Below the pieces are notes generated by a model that worked only from the letters and a program-made list of their open reading frames with translations, searched no databases and had not been told where the DNA came from. A stretch of DNA of 20,360 nt, taken from contig DBYO01000034.1 in the NCBI GenBank assembly GCA_002310235.1, positions 1 to 20,360 on the forward strand, in the 5' to 3' direction. The position numbers and the translations under genes are program-made. Positions 1 to 5,903 of the stretch are shown piece after piece (position 1 is the stretch's first letter; each line of letters starts with the position of its first letter). Source of the DNA: Bacteroidales bacterium UBA1184 (lineage in GTDB: Bacteria; Bacteroidota; Bacteroidia; Bacteroidales; ML635J-15).

Positions 1-611
1 GAGAATGCCATATATTCTGCTTTGCTGGATGAGTACATAGTGCTTGCCCAGTAAAAGCCGTCTATCTTTTCATTGAAAAGCTTGTCTCCACTATAAGTTC
101 CGGTAACAGGAAAGAAAATGCATTTTCCGTTTGCGCCCTTTACCTCGTAGCCGTTACCCTTCCAAGTCCAAGTGCACTTTTCTATAAGTTCCTTGAATTC
201 ATCTTTGGTTGGCGTACGCCAGCTTGTTCCCCAGTTGGAGGTTGCAGCATCGTCATCGGCTTCCAGTTTTGTCAAATTGTCGTCACTATTGTACTTGGTA
301 TATTCTGGGGCAAATTCGCCTTGCTTTCCAAAATATTTATTGGATTCAGCAGTATAGTTGTCCTTTTTTGAGGTTTCCCCCCAAGCAAAATAGTCTCCTA
401 CTTCTTCGGGAGCATTTGCACCTACATTGCAGGTTGCCCAGTTTACCGACAAACCAAGGTCGACATAGCAATAACCTTGCAACATTCCTATTTCTTCGGC
501 TTCTGCTGCGTTTTCTTCACTTGAGGCTTCGGCAGTCTTGCCATTGCCATTACAACTTGCCAACATTCCTGCTACAGAAACAATGGCGAAAAATAATAAT
601 AACTTCTTCAT
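1..611 (-). CDS. FISUMP-domain lipoprotein, 3'-truncated by window edge
   Basis: A minus-strand reading frame opens with ATG at 611 and runs without a stop through base 1, giving 203 residues. The N-terminus is a lipoprotein signal peptide: MKK, a hydrophobic stretch, then lipobox LASC with the acylated Cys at residue 20. A Glu/Ala-rich spacer follows, and acidic residues after the Cys fit the surface-export signals of Bacteroidetes lipoproteins. From about residue 48 the YVDLGLSVNWATCNVGA and EEVGDYFAWGET motifs, then NWGTSWRTPT, are typical of the Fibrobacter succinogenes major paralogous (FISUMP/DUF1566-like) domain, common in secreted Bacteroidetes proteins. Family function is unknown; attachment to the outer membrane is inferred. 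The C-terminus lies outside the window. Confidence 0.88.
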   Translation of the reverse strand, partial: MKKLLLFFAIVSVAGMLASCNGNGKTAEASSEENAAEAEEIGMLQGYCYVDLGLSVNWATCNVGANAPEEVGDYFAWGETSKKDNYTAESNKYFGKQGEFAPEYTKYNSDDNLTKLEADDDAATSNWGTSWRTPTKDEFKELIEKCTWTWKGNGYEVKGANGKCIFFPVTGTYSGDKLFNEKIDGFYWASTMYSSSKAEYMAF

Positions 612-629
612 ATTAAAGAATTTAATGAT

Positions 630-655
630 TTAAAAATTCAACGATTCAAAAGATT
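630..655. repeat. Dispersed repeat copy A (TTAAAAATTCAA-GATTCAAA-GATT)
   Basis: This AT-rich stretch just upstream of the lipoprotein start at 611 is nearly identical to 3989-4013, differing by one substitution (C/G) and one inserted A. It is part of a 154-bp gap that also contains the hairpin at 683-718. No function is evident. Confidence 0.6.
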
Positions 656-682
656 AAAAGTTTTTGCTTGGGCTTGGAGTTC

Positions 683-718
683 GTTGTCCACCTGAGCCTT
701 AAAGCTTTGGGGGACAAC
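683..718. repeat. Intergenic hairpin repeat 1 (GTTGTCC...GGACAAC)
   Basis: The arms 683-692 and 709-718 are inverted repeats of 10 bp with one mismatch. The 16-nt loop can pair further through AGC/GCT. No T-tract follows on either strand, so this is not a canonical intrinsic terminator. The right half, CCTTAAAGCTTTGGGGG at 697-713, matches 1320-1336 at 15 of 17 positions, which suggests a repeat family. Confidence 0.6.
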
Positions 719-765
719 AAACCTACAGCCGATCTAAAAATATTATTGGTGGAATGATTACATGT

Positions 766-1134
766 TTACTTACGCTTTTCGCGATCATATACCATATTGT
801 GACCTGGATAATTAAATCTCAGCTTGTCATCATTGATAAATGAGTAAGCATATCTCTTTACCGATTTGTCGGCAACATTGGTGAAGAATATGGAATCTGT
901 CGTTGTCTCGTAAGTAAAATCATAACTTTCACTAGCATTCGATGAAATAAACTTTCCAGTCATGTCATCGTTGAACTGATAGGTAGTGATTTCGCCAAAG
1001 AAGTTAAGCGTCCACTGTCCCTTTACAAACGGAGAGTTTGATTCTGATTCTTCGGTTTTTGCGCCGTTGTTGCACGAATAAAGCATTACCAATGCGAATG
1101 CTATGCTTGCCAAAAGTACTAATGTTTTTTTCAT
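766..1134 (-). CDS. Small lipoprotein, lipocalin-like hypothetical
   Basis: This is a 122-residue protein with a lipoprotein signal peptide (MKKTLVLLAS, hydrophobic core, lipobox LYSC with the acylated Cys at residue 21). An acidic/Ser spacer (KTEESESNS) follows, then a short beta-rich domain: KGQWTLNFFGEITTYQFNDDMTG and further strands. The pattern (a 'W' strand, then Y-F-D-x-G-K and repeated short strands) resembles the small lipocalin-like domains common in Bacteroidetes lipoproteins, but I cannot name a family with certainty. It lies in the same orientation as its neighbours but is separated from both by repeat-filled gaps, so it is probably transcribed alone. The role is unknown; envelope location is inferred from the signal. 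Confidence 0.85.
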   Translation of the reverse strand: MKKTLVLLASIAFALVMLYSCNNGAKTEESESNSPFVKGQWTLNFFGEITTYQFNDDMTGKFISSNASESYDFTYETTTDSIFFTNVADKSVKRYAYSFINDDKLRFNYPGHNMVYDREKRK

Positions 1135-1174
1135 ATCTATAAAATTTTAAAATTAATAATTCTGTTGTTTTTAA

Positions 1175-1242
1175 GTTTCTATGGGCTGCGCCCGTTTCTA
1201 CGCTTCGCTGTTTCTATGGCTAACGCCGTTTCTAAGTTTCTA
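1175..1242. repeat. Array of GTTTCTA words separated by mini-palindromes
   Basis: Five copies of GTTTCTA start at 1175, 1194, 1210, 1228 and 1236. The spacers between the first four are tiny inverted repeats: GGGCTGCGCCC, GCTTCGC and GGCTAACGCC. Two tandem inverted copies of the same word (TAGAAAC) occur at 9719-9732. The array fills part of the 250-bp gap between the small lipoprotein and the 431-residue secreted protein. Confidence 0.75.
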
Positions 1243-1263
1243 GGTTGGGCTCGAAGGCGAGAA

Positions 1264-1275
1264 GGCTAACAGGCT
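1264..1275. repeat. Dispersed 12-mer, inverted copy of AGCCTGTTAGCC
   Basis: GGCTAACAGGCT here is the exact reverse complement of 9694-9705. Related words occur around 9676-9687 and 16902-16910. It sits between the GTTTCTA array and the 1284-1338 hairpin. Confidence 0.6.
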
Positions 1276-1283
1276 CACTGTCT

Positions 1284-1338
1284 TGCCCCCATCTTTAAGG
1301 CCATTAAGGCCTTTAAAGACCTTAAGGCATTGGGGGCA
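1284..1338. repeat. Intergenic hairpin repeat 2 (TGCCCCCA...TGGGGGCA)
   Basis: Perfect 8-bp arms at 1284-1291 and 1331-1338 enclose an inner imperfect inverted repeat (CTTTAAGGCC with GGCCTTTAAAG) and the palindrome CCTTAAGG. No T-tract follows on either strand. The right part resembles the hairpin at 683-718. Confidence 0.65.
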
Positions 1339-1384
1339 GCGAGACTTTTAACCTTTTCTTCTTCTAGTCTTTTAGCCCATTATC

Positions 1385-2680
1385 CTAATAGTTTACAAAA
1401 TACCAATGGAACTTTCCGTACAAATATTTCTCTGTTGTAGCATTGGCAACAAACCTTGATTCTCCGTATTGGCCACCACCTATATAATCCTGACGGATTG
1501 GGTACTGTGTAGCCAACTTGTGACCCGGATGCTCATCGTCAATAATGATAACCTCGGCATATTTGAGACGGTACTCGGGAATGCCGACAGAATTTTTAGA
1601 GATGTCCCATTTTGCAGTAGCATCGGAAGGACAAAAAGCTTCAACAAGTTGCATTGACGGATAGTTTGCCTTGAGCTGGGTCTTGAGATTTTTCTCTATT
1701 ACAGCATCACGCGACGACGGCTTACTTACCGATCTAGTAGCCTTCTCACAATGTGCAATACGAGCCTTGTCGAGTTCATCGGCGGTGCGGAACTTAATAG
1801 GAAGATTTGCAACCGAATCGGCCGGCATCTGGTCCATTGCGGCTTTCAATTCGTTGAGATAAAGATTTTCGGCAGTAGGGAAAATCTTACCTTGGTTAAC
1901 TATTTCCATATCAATCCAATGCAAGATTTCACGAATGAACCACATCTTTGCGGCAACTGTCTTGCAGGTGTTCATCTTGTCGAGTTGTTCGCGAACATAT
2001 CCGCTGATATCGTAAAGCGGCGATACGCCCTGCTCCAGCGCGGTCTTTACATACATATTGTACAAGGTGCCGTATGACTGGAACCTGCCCCCTTCTGCCA
2101 TACTTACAAAGTCGTAAACGACATCGCTGTCGGAAGACGAATTATTCCACGGCGACTTTTTTGACAACTCACTAGCCATCTTGTAGAGTTCTCCAGTTGT
2201 TAGCGGCCAATCACCAGAAACATAACCAATTACAAATTTAGCCTGAGGCAATGCACCTACTAACACATCGTAGTCTATACCATATCTAAGGCTAAGCGCG
2301 TTTTCGAAGAAAAGGCAAGCACGAGCAATGTCCTCTGGCGCCGACTCTTTGGTAACGGTAGTTGCAACGTGGAAATTGTAATCGGCAGCAGTTTCAAACT
2401 TCGACATCTTTTCCATTGCTGCCTTATCAACAGGGCTTAAAGATTGCTGCTGCTTAGCAATCTGTGGTTTTGAATTCTGCGTCTGTGTGCTTGAATTCTG
2501 TTGCTTATTTTTATCGTCCTGCGTTTTGTCGTTCTGCGACTGGTTGTGCTGAATCTGTTGAACGGCCTTGTTCTTTGCCTTGTTTAGCACTCCTCCCAAC
2601 TGAGCCTCGGCACTGAAGCAGAAGCCCATCATAACAGCCATCAATGCTGTCATTCTTAAATACATTCCTAAATTTCTCAT
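1385..2680 (-). CDS. Secreted hypothetical protein, Gln-rich linker (tandem pair, gene 2)
   Basis: This is a 431-residue protein with a Sec signal peptide cut most plausibly after AEA at residue 26. The mature start, QLGGVLNKAKNKAVQQ, closely resembles the same region of the upstream neighbour (QLLGGIAKAIKNKSQQ). A Gln/Asn/Lys-rich low-complexity linker covers about residues 40-80, followed by a helical domain of about 220 residues. The C-terminal segment (about 325-431) has the look of a beta-rich domain, with aromatic residues near the end (KFHWYFVNY). I do not recognise a family. The start lies 30 bp after the stop of the preceding gene, so the two are probably co-transcribed. Export to the periplasm or beyond is inferred from the signal peptide; there is no lipobox or T9SS tail. 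Confidence 0.85.
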   Translation of the reverse strand: MRNLGMYLRMTALMAVMMGFCFSAEAQLGGVLNKAKNKAVQQIQHNQSQNDKTQDDKNKQQNSSTQTQNSKPQIAKQQQSLSPVDKAAMEKMSKFETAADYNFHVATTVTKESAPEDIARACLFFENALSLRYGIDYDVLVGALPQAKFVIGYVSGDWPLTTGELYKMASELSKKSPWNNSSSDSDVVYDFVSMAEGGRFQSYGTLYNMYVKTALEQGVSPLYDISGYVREQLDKMNTCKTVAAKMWFIREILHWIDMEIVNQGKIFPTAENLYLNELKAAMDQMPADSVANLPIKFRTADELDKARIAHCEKATRSVSKPSSRDAVIEKNLKTQLKANYPSMQLVEAFCPSDATAKWDISKNSVGIPEYRLKYAEVIIIDDEHPGHKLATQYPIRQDYIGGGQYGESRFVANATTEKYLYGKFHWYFVNY

Positions 2681-2710
2681 ATCAATTTTCTTTTTAATGT
2701 TTTACACTTA

Positions 2711-3706
2711 TTATTTACGTACCCAGTCGGAAACTTCGTTAAATTCGCCATCGTGTACCTGCCACTTTGATATTACATCGCCGTATCTACTATTTTCGCG
2801 TGCAACACTGAATGTAACAACATTGCGTCCGTCGGCGAGTTCGTAAACAACCCAATAATCACATACATAGAACCAATGTTTGTATCCCTGTCTATCTGTT
2901 TCTGTTCTTTCTGCCCACTGATTGCTCATCAGTCCAACTGCAGCAACCTTGCAGTTCTTGAACTCGGGATGTGTTTCCTTGAAACCAGCTCCTGGAAGCG
3001 ACGATTCGTACTTCATAATTTTGTTGATAGATTCTTGATCCATCCATTTAACCTTGTCATCCAACTGCTCAACAGTATATTTTAATTCAGGATCGAACTT
3101 CAATATATTAATTGAGTATGTTCTCTTGTCAAGCAAAAGCCCATAATATACATACGCAGTAAGCAAACGGCTCGGGTTACCTGTATACGGCCCCATAATA
3201 GCTAACGAAACAAAATGGTCTGCTGTAAGATTACCGATTTGCTTGCCATCTTTATTTACGGTATACTTTGTAGTATTTCCATAAGTTTTTACCTCAAACT
3301 TCATCGTTCCAATATGTATTGATTCAATAGTCCCATCTTCACTCATAGAACCTTTGTACTCGCCACGGTTATTTGTAAACTTGCCAGTGCTTGGGTCGTA
3401 CTTAATTACATCGCCTTTCTTGTTGCCCGCAATATCGCAGAGCATTGTAATCTCGAGTGTTTCGGGATTCCATGTACAAGCTTGCAATTCGCCGTCTCTA
3501 CCTACAGAAAAAGTTGCTGGACCATTCTTTGCATCTTTTGCATCGCCTGTAGGCGTTTCCATTGCTTTTTCCTGTTTTGACTGCTGTGATTTATTTTTTA
3601 TTGCCTTTGCAATTCCGCCAAGCAACTGAGCCTCGGCGTTATAACTTACTCCGAACATAATGGCTACTATTGCCATCATCTTAAATAAACTACTCATTCT
3701 TACCAT
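2711..3706 (-). CDS. Secreted hypothetical protein (tandem pair, gene 1)
   Basis: This is a 331-residue protein with a Sec signal peptide ending NAEA at residue 26, the same position as in its downstream neighbour. It has the same mature N-terminal motif (QLLGGIAKAIKNKSQQ) and then a short charged linker. Residues about 65-160 look like repeated beta strands with Gly turns (GEYKGSMSEDGTIESIHIG, KYTVNKDGKQIGNLT). The C-terminal part contains HPEFKNCKVAAVGLMSNQW and WFYVCDYWVVYELADGRNV, again beta-rich. A second in-frame ATG at residue 4 gives an equally good signal peptide. No family is recognised. It is first in a two-gene unit (30-bp gap); the 367 bp before it hold a candidate promoter and repeats, then the membrane AraC-type regulator on the same strand. 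Confidence 0.85.
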   Translation of the reverse strand: MVRMSSLFKMMAIVAIMFGVSYNAEAQLLGGIAKAIKNKSQQSKQEKAMETPTGDAKDAKNGPATFSVGRDGELQACTWNPETLEITMLCDIAGNKKGDVIKYDPSTGKFTNNRGEYKGSMSEDGTIESIHIGTMKFEVKTYGNTTKYTVNKDGKQIGNLTADHFVSLAIMGPYTGNPSRLLTAYVYYGLLLDKRTYSINILKFDPELKYTVEQLDDKVKWMDQESINKIMKYESSLPGAGFKETHPEFKNCKVAAVGLMSNQWAERTETDRQGYKHWFYVCDYWVVYELADGRNVVTFSVARENSRYGDVISKWQVHDGEFNEVSDWVRK

Positions 3707-3804
3707 AATATTAAATTTTAGATGTTATTATTTGTGTTACTTAATTTCTCTTTCTCGTCTACAACTACAAAAATTAATTACTAATTTGTGTTTGTTTTCG
3801 AAAG

Positions 3805-3812
3805 CAAAATTA
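3805..3812 (-). promoter_or_regulatory. Candidate -7 box (TAATTTTG) for the secreted pair
   Basis: On the minus strand this reads TAATTTTG, matching the Bacteroidetes TAnnTTTG element. I find no convincing -33 TTTG at the usual spacing, and it would leave a leader of roughly 90 nt before the start at 3706. Confidence 0.35.
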
Positions 3813-3832
3813 TGGCTGTATAGGGAGACTGG

Positions 3833-3936
3833 TTTTGCATTTTCTAGCAAAGTTTGTGCAAAATGTTGCAAAATGCAGATTGTGCAGAATCTACAAACTA
3901 CTGATTTTCATTAGCTTCAAGTGTAAGATTTTGCAT
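3833..3936. promoter_or_regulatory. Cluster of TTTTGCA / TGCAAAA motifs
   Basis: TTTTGCAT occurs at 3833-3840 and 3929-3936. Between them TGCAAAATG occurs twice as a direct repeat, at 3857-3865 and 3867-3875, one helical turn apart. These lie in the 367-bp gap upstream of the secreted pair, so they could be regulator sites, but AT-richness alone could produce some of them. Confidence 0.3.
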
Positions 3937-3988
3937 AAGTCCGTTTTTAGGGCTTCGCAGGGGGGAAGAATTTTTTTAATTTAAAAAT

Positions 3989-4026
3989 TTAAAAATTCAA
4001 GGATTCAAAGATTCAAGGATTTGAAT
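3989..4026. repeat. Dispersed repeat copy B with ATTCAAGG tandem units
   Basis: Three 8-bp units (ATTCAAGG, ATTCAAAG, ATTCAAGG) at 3995-4018 are followed by a degenerate fourth. Bases 3989-4013 match 630-655 almost exactly. Further along, TTTCAAC occurs twice in tandem directly against the stop codon of the regulator gene at 4074. Confidence 0.65.
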
Positions 4027-4027
4027 A

Positions 4028-4056
4028 GTAGAGGTCGTTGCTCGCAACGACTCTAC
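4028..4056. repeat. Hairpin GTAGAG-GTCGTTG/CAACGAC-TCTAC
   Basis: Arms 4028-4040 and 4045-4056 pair over 12 bp with one bulged G and a CTCG loop. It lies just downstream (minus strand) of the regulator gene, but no T-run follows on that strand, so it is a poor intrinsic terminator. A dispersed hairpin repeat is at least as likely. Confidence 0.6.
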
Positions 4057-4073
4057 AGACTTTCAACTTTCAA

Positions 4074-5741
4074 CTATTTTCCTTTGTATTCGGTTGGGGA
4101 TTTGCCGAAGAATTTCTTGAATGCGCGGGTGAAGCTCGACTGGTCGTCGTAACCGCAACGGATAGCAATGTCTAGAATTGAAAGAGACGAATCGGTATCG
4201 AGCAAGTTACGGGCCTTCTGCATTCTGATGCTTGTGATGTAAGCCTGCGGCGTAGTGTCGGCAACTGCGGCCAGACGACGGCGGAACTGCGAGGTGCTCA
4301 TGGCGAGCTTCGACGACAATTCGTCGACATTTACGCACGAAGCATCTATCTGGTCGTTGATGATAGTCATTGTCTTCGAAAGGAACTGCTTGTCGCTATC
4401 CGAAAGTTCATCGGCGTCTTTTTTCTCGGGCCTTATGGCATTTGCATACTTTCCGTAAAGCTGATCGTAATTGGTTTTCAACTCGCTGAAGTCGAGAGAT
4501 ATCTGGTTCAAACGTAATTGCTGCAGCCTAGAACGTTTGCGGACACGCATGTAGAAAAACACAATGACCCCCAATAGCAAGACTGACACCAAAATTCCTA
4601 CACCTAATAATATATTGTTATGTTTTACCTTTTGGTTTTCGTCCGACAGTTGTTCGTTGCCATACTCGGCTGTATATCGGGCTAGACTTTCGGTAGCACC
4701 GCTGTAGTAAAGCTTGTTCTTGATGTCGTTGTACTTTTCGAGTTCAATCTTAGCGCTGTCGGGATTTATATCCCATAAAGCCTCGTAAAGACCTTTTCGC
4801 GCTTGCAGTTCGTTGAGAGGATTGCTCATCTTGTTGCAGAGCTCGGCAGCCTCCCTGAAATTATCGACAGCCTGGCGTTTCTGACCGAGAGCCATAAGCG
4901 CAGTACCGTTCTGGTTCAACGAGATAGCCAACGACTGCAGATTACCGCATTTACGGAAAAATGGTATTATGGTGTCGAAAATAGCGACGGCTTCCTTGCT
5001 GTGCCCCATCTCCACCAAGATAGTAGCTTTCTGTGCGAGATGAATGCTAAGGTACATTTCACCGTTATGCTGACGGTCGAGCTTAATTGCACGGTCGACA
5101 TACTGGATTGCGTTGTCGAAATGACCTAGAGAGAACTCGGTTTCCGACAAAGTTCCGCAAGTGCGCGCTATTCGGACAGGGTTACCAGTTTTTTCGGCAT
5201 ATACCAAGGCTTCCTGCAAATAGATGATACCTTGCTGCGACTGCTTAGCTGCAACATATATCGAGCCTATGATGTTAAACGACGCGCTGATACGGTCGGG
5301 GTCGCCCGATTCGCGATCGAGATGATTGCAAAGTTCGGCATATTTGATAGCATCGTCGTATTTCGACTGACGCATGTAGCATATAGCAAGCACGCTCAAA
5401 CATTCGCGCTCGTTCTCTTTGTCGCCACTGGCCTGTAGCAACGGCAAAGCAACCAAACTATATTCGGAACCCTTGTCGTAACGCTGTGTGGCAAAGTACC
5501 ATTCGCTAGCCCAGAAACTGATGGTCTTACGCAAAGTGTCGGCAGGTACATTGCTGTCGAAAGTAATGGCACTTTCGGCTATCTGCTTTTCTGCAAAGCA
5601 TTGCATCAACCTGTTCGACAGCATTACCGTTGGGTTCTTGTCAAATTCCACCAACAAGGAATCAATCTCGTCACCTTTGGCAAGATGCATATCAAGCACA
5701 ATGCACAATAAGGTTACTGCCAATATCTTCGCTATTCTCAT
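4074..5741 (-). CDS. TPR-transmembrane-AraC-type transcriptional regulator
   Basis: This is a 555-residue one-component membrane regulator. Residues 1-22 form a signal peptide or signal anchor. About 75-345 form a run of tetratricopeptide helices (for example AIKYAELCNHLDRESGD, AIQYVDRAIKLDRQ). A single membrane span at 377-398 is followed by a basic stop-transfer segment (RVRKRSR) and a short coiled coil. The AraC/XylS helix-turn-helix domain occupies 455-553 (VDELSSKLAMSTSQFRRRL and LDIAIRCGYDDQSSFTRAFKKFFGKSPTEY). This predicts periplasmic TPRs and cytoplasmic DNA binding. No kinase or receiver domain is present, so it is not a hybrid two-component protein. I chose the ATG at 5741, which gives the signal segment and lies just after a good -7 box, over an upstream ATG at 5852. 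It diverges from the GTPase gene and may act on nearby secreted-protein genes; targets are unknown. Confidence 0.88.
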   Translation of the reverse strand: MRIAKILAVTLLCIVLDMHLAKGDEIDSLLVEFDKNPTVMLSNRLMQCFAEKQIAESAITFDSNVPADTLRKTISFWASEWYFATQRYDKGSEYSLVALPLLQASGDKENERECLSVLAICYMRQSKYDDAIKYAELCNHLDRESGDPDRISASFNIIGSIYVAAKQSQQGIIYLQEALVYAEKTGNPVRIARTCGTLSETEFSLGHFDNAIQYVDRAIKLDRQHNGEMYLSIHLAQKATILVEMGHSKEAVAIFDTIIPFFRKCGNLQSLAISLNQNGTALMALGQKRQAVDNFREAAELCNKMSNPLNELQARKGLYEALWDINPDSAKIELEKYNDIKNKLYYSGATESLARYTAEYGNEQLSDENQKVKHNNILLGVGILVSVLLLGVIVFFYMRVRKRSRLQQLRLNQISLDFSELKTNYDQLYGKYANAIRPEKKDADELSDSDKQFLSKTMTIINDQIDASCVNVDELSSKLAMSTSQFRRRLAAVADTTPQAYITSIRMQKARNLLDTDSSLSILDIAIRCGYDDQSSFTRAFKKFFGKSPTEYKGK

Positions 5742-5760
5742 TTCCAAACAACTTTGTCTG

Positions 5761-5789
5761 CAAAGATAGTAAAAAAAGGATATCATCAA
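5761..5789 (-). promoter_or_regulatory. Promoter of the TPR-AraC regulator
   Basis: On the minus strand TATCTTTG (5761-5768) matches the TAnnTTTG -7 element exactly. A TTG at 5787-5789 lies 18 nt upstream, slightly short of the usual 19-21. The box is 19 bp before the chosen start at 5741, giving a very short leader. Confidence 0.6.
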
Positions 5790-5843
5790 TGTGAGAAAGG
5801 AAATTTTGGCAATGAAAATTGTATCTAGGTAATTTATAACGGC

Positions 5844-5855
5844 GCAATGCATTGC
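5844..5855. promoter_or_regulatory. Perfect palindrome GCAATGCATTGC, candidate operator
   Basis: This perfect 12-bp palindrome lies in the 162-bp divergent spacer, centred about 30 bp upstream of the GTPase -7 box. It could bind a dimeric regulator such as a metal sensor, given the GTPase family. It does not match a Zur or Fur consensus that I can recall, so the regulator is unknown. Confidence 0.4.
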
Positions 5856-5879
5856 ATCACAACAAATCGTAAATAATAT

Positions 5880-5887
5880 TATCTTTG
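5880..5887 (+). promoter_or_regulatory. -7 box (TATCTTTG) of the CobW-type GTPase gene
   Basis: This is an exact match to TAnnTTTG, ending 16 bp before the ATG at 5904, so the transcript leader would be only about ten bases. No clear -33 TTTG is found at standard spacing. Confidence 0.55.
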
Positions 5888-5903
5888 CGAAAAATTTTTG
5901 ACC

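Noticed and set aside
209..616. A 135-codon plus-strand frame at the window start
   Set aside because: It is antisense to the FISUMP lipoprotein, and its product is low-complexity Leu/His/Ser.
1175..1338. A CRISPR array
   Set aside because: Repeat words are 7 bp with spacers of 1-12 bp; sizes and irregular spacing do not fit, and no cas genes are seen.
5742..5852. N-terminal extension of the TPR-AraC gene from ATG 5852
   Set aside because: It would run through the best promoter box (5761-5768) and place extra residues before a clear signal peptide.
5844..5855. A canonical Zur or Fur box
   Set aside because: The palindrome does not match a consensus I can recall for either, so only a generic operator is proposed.
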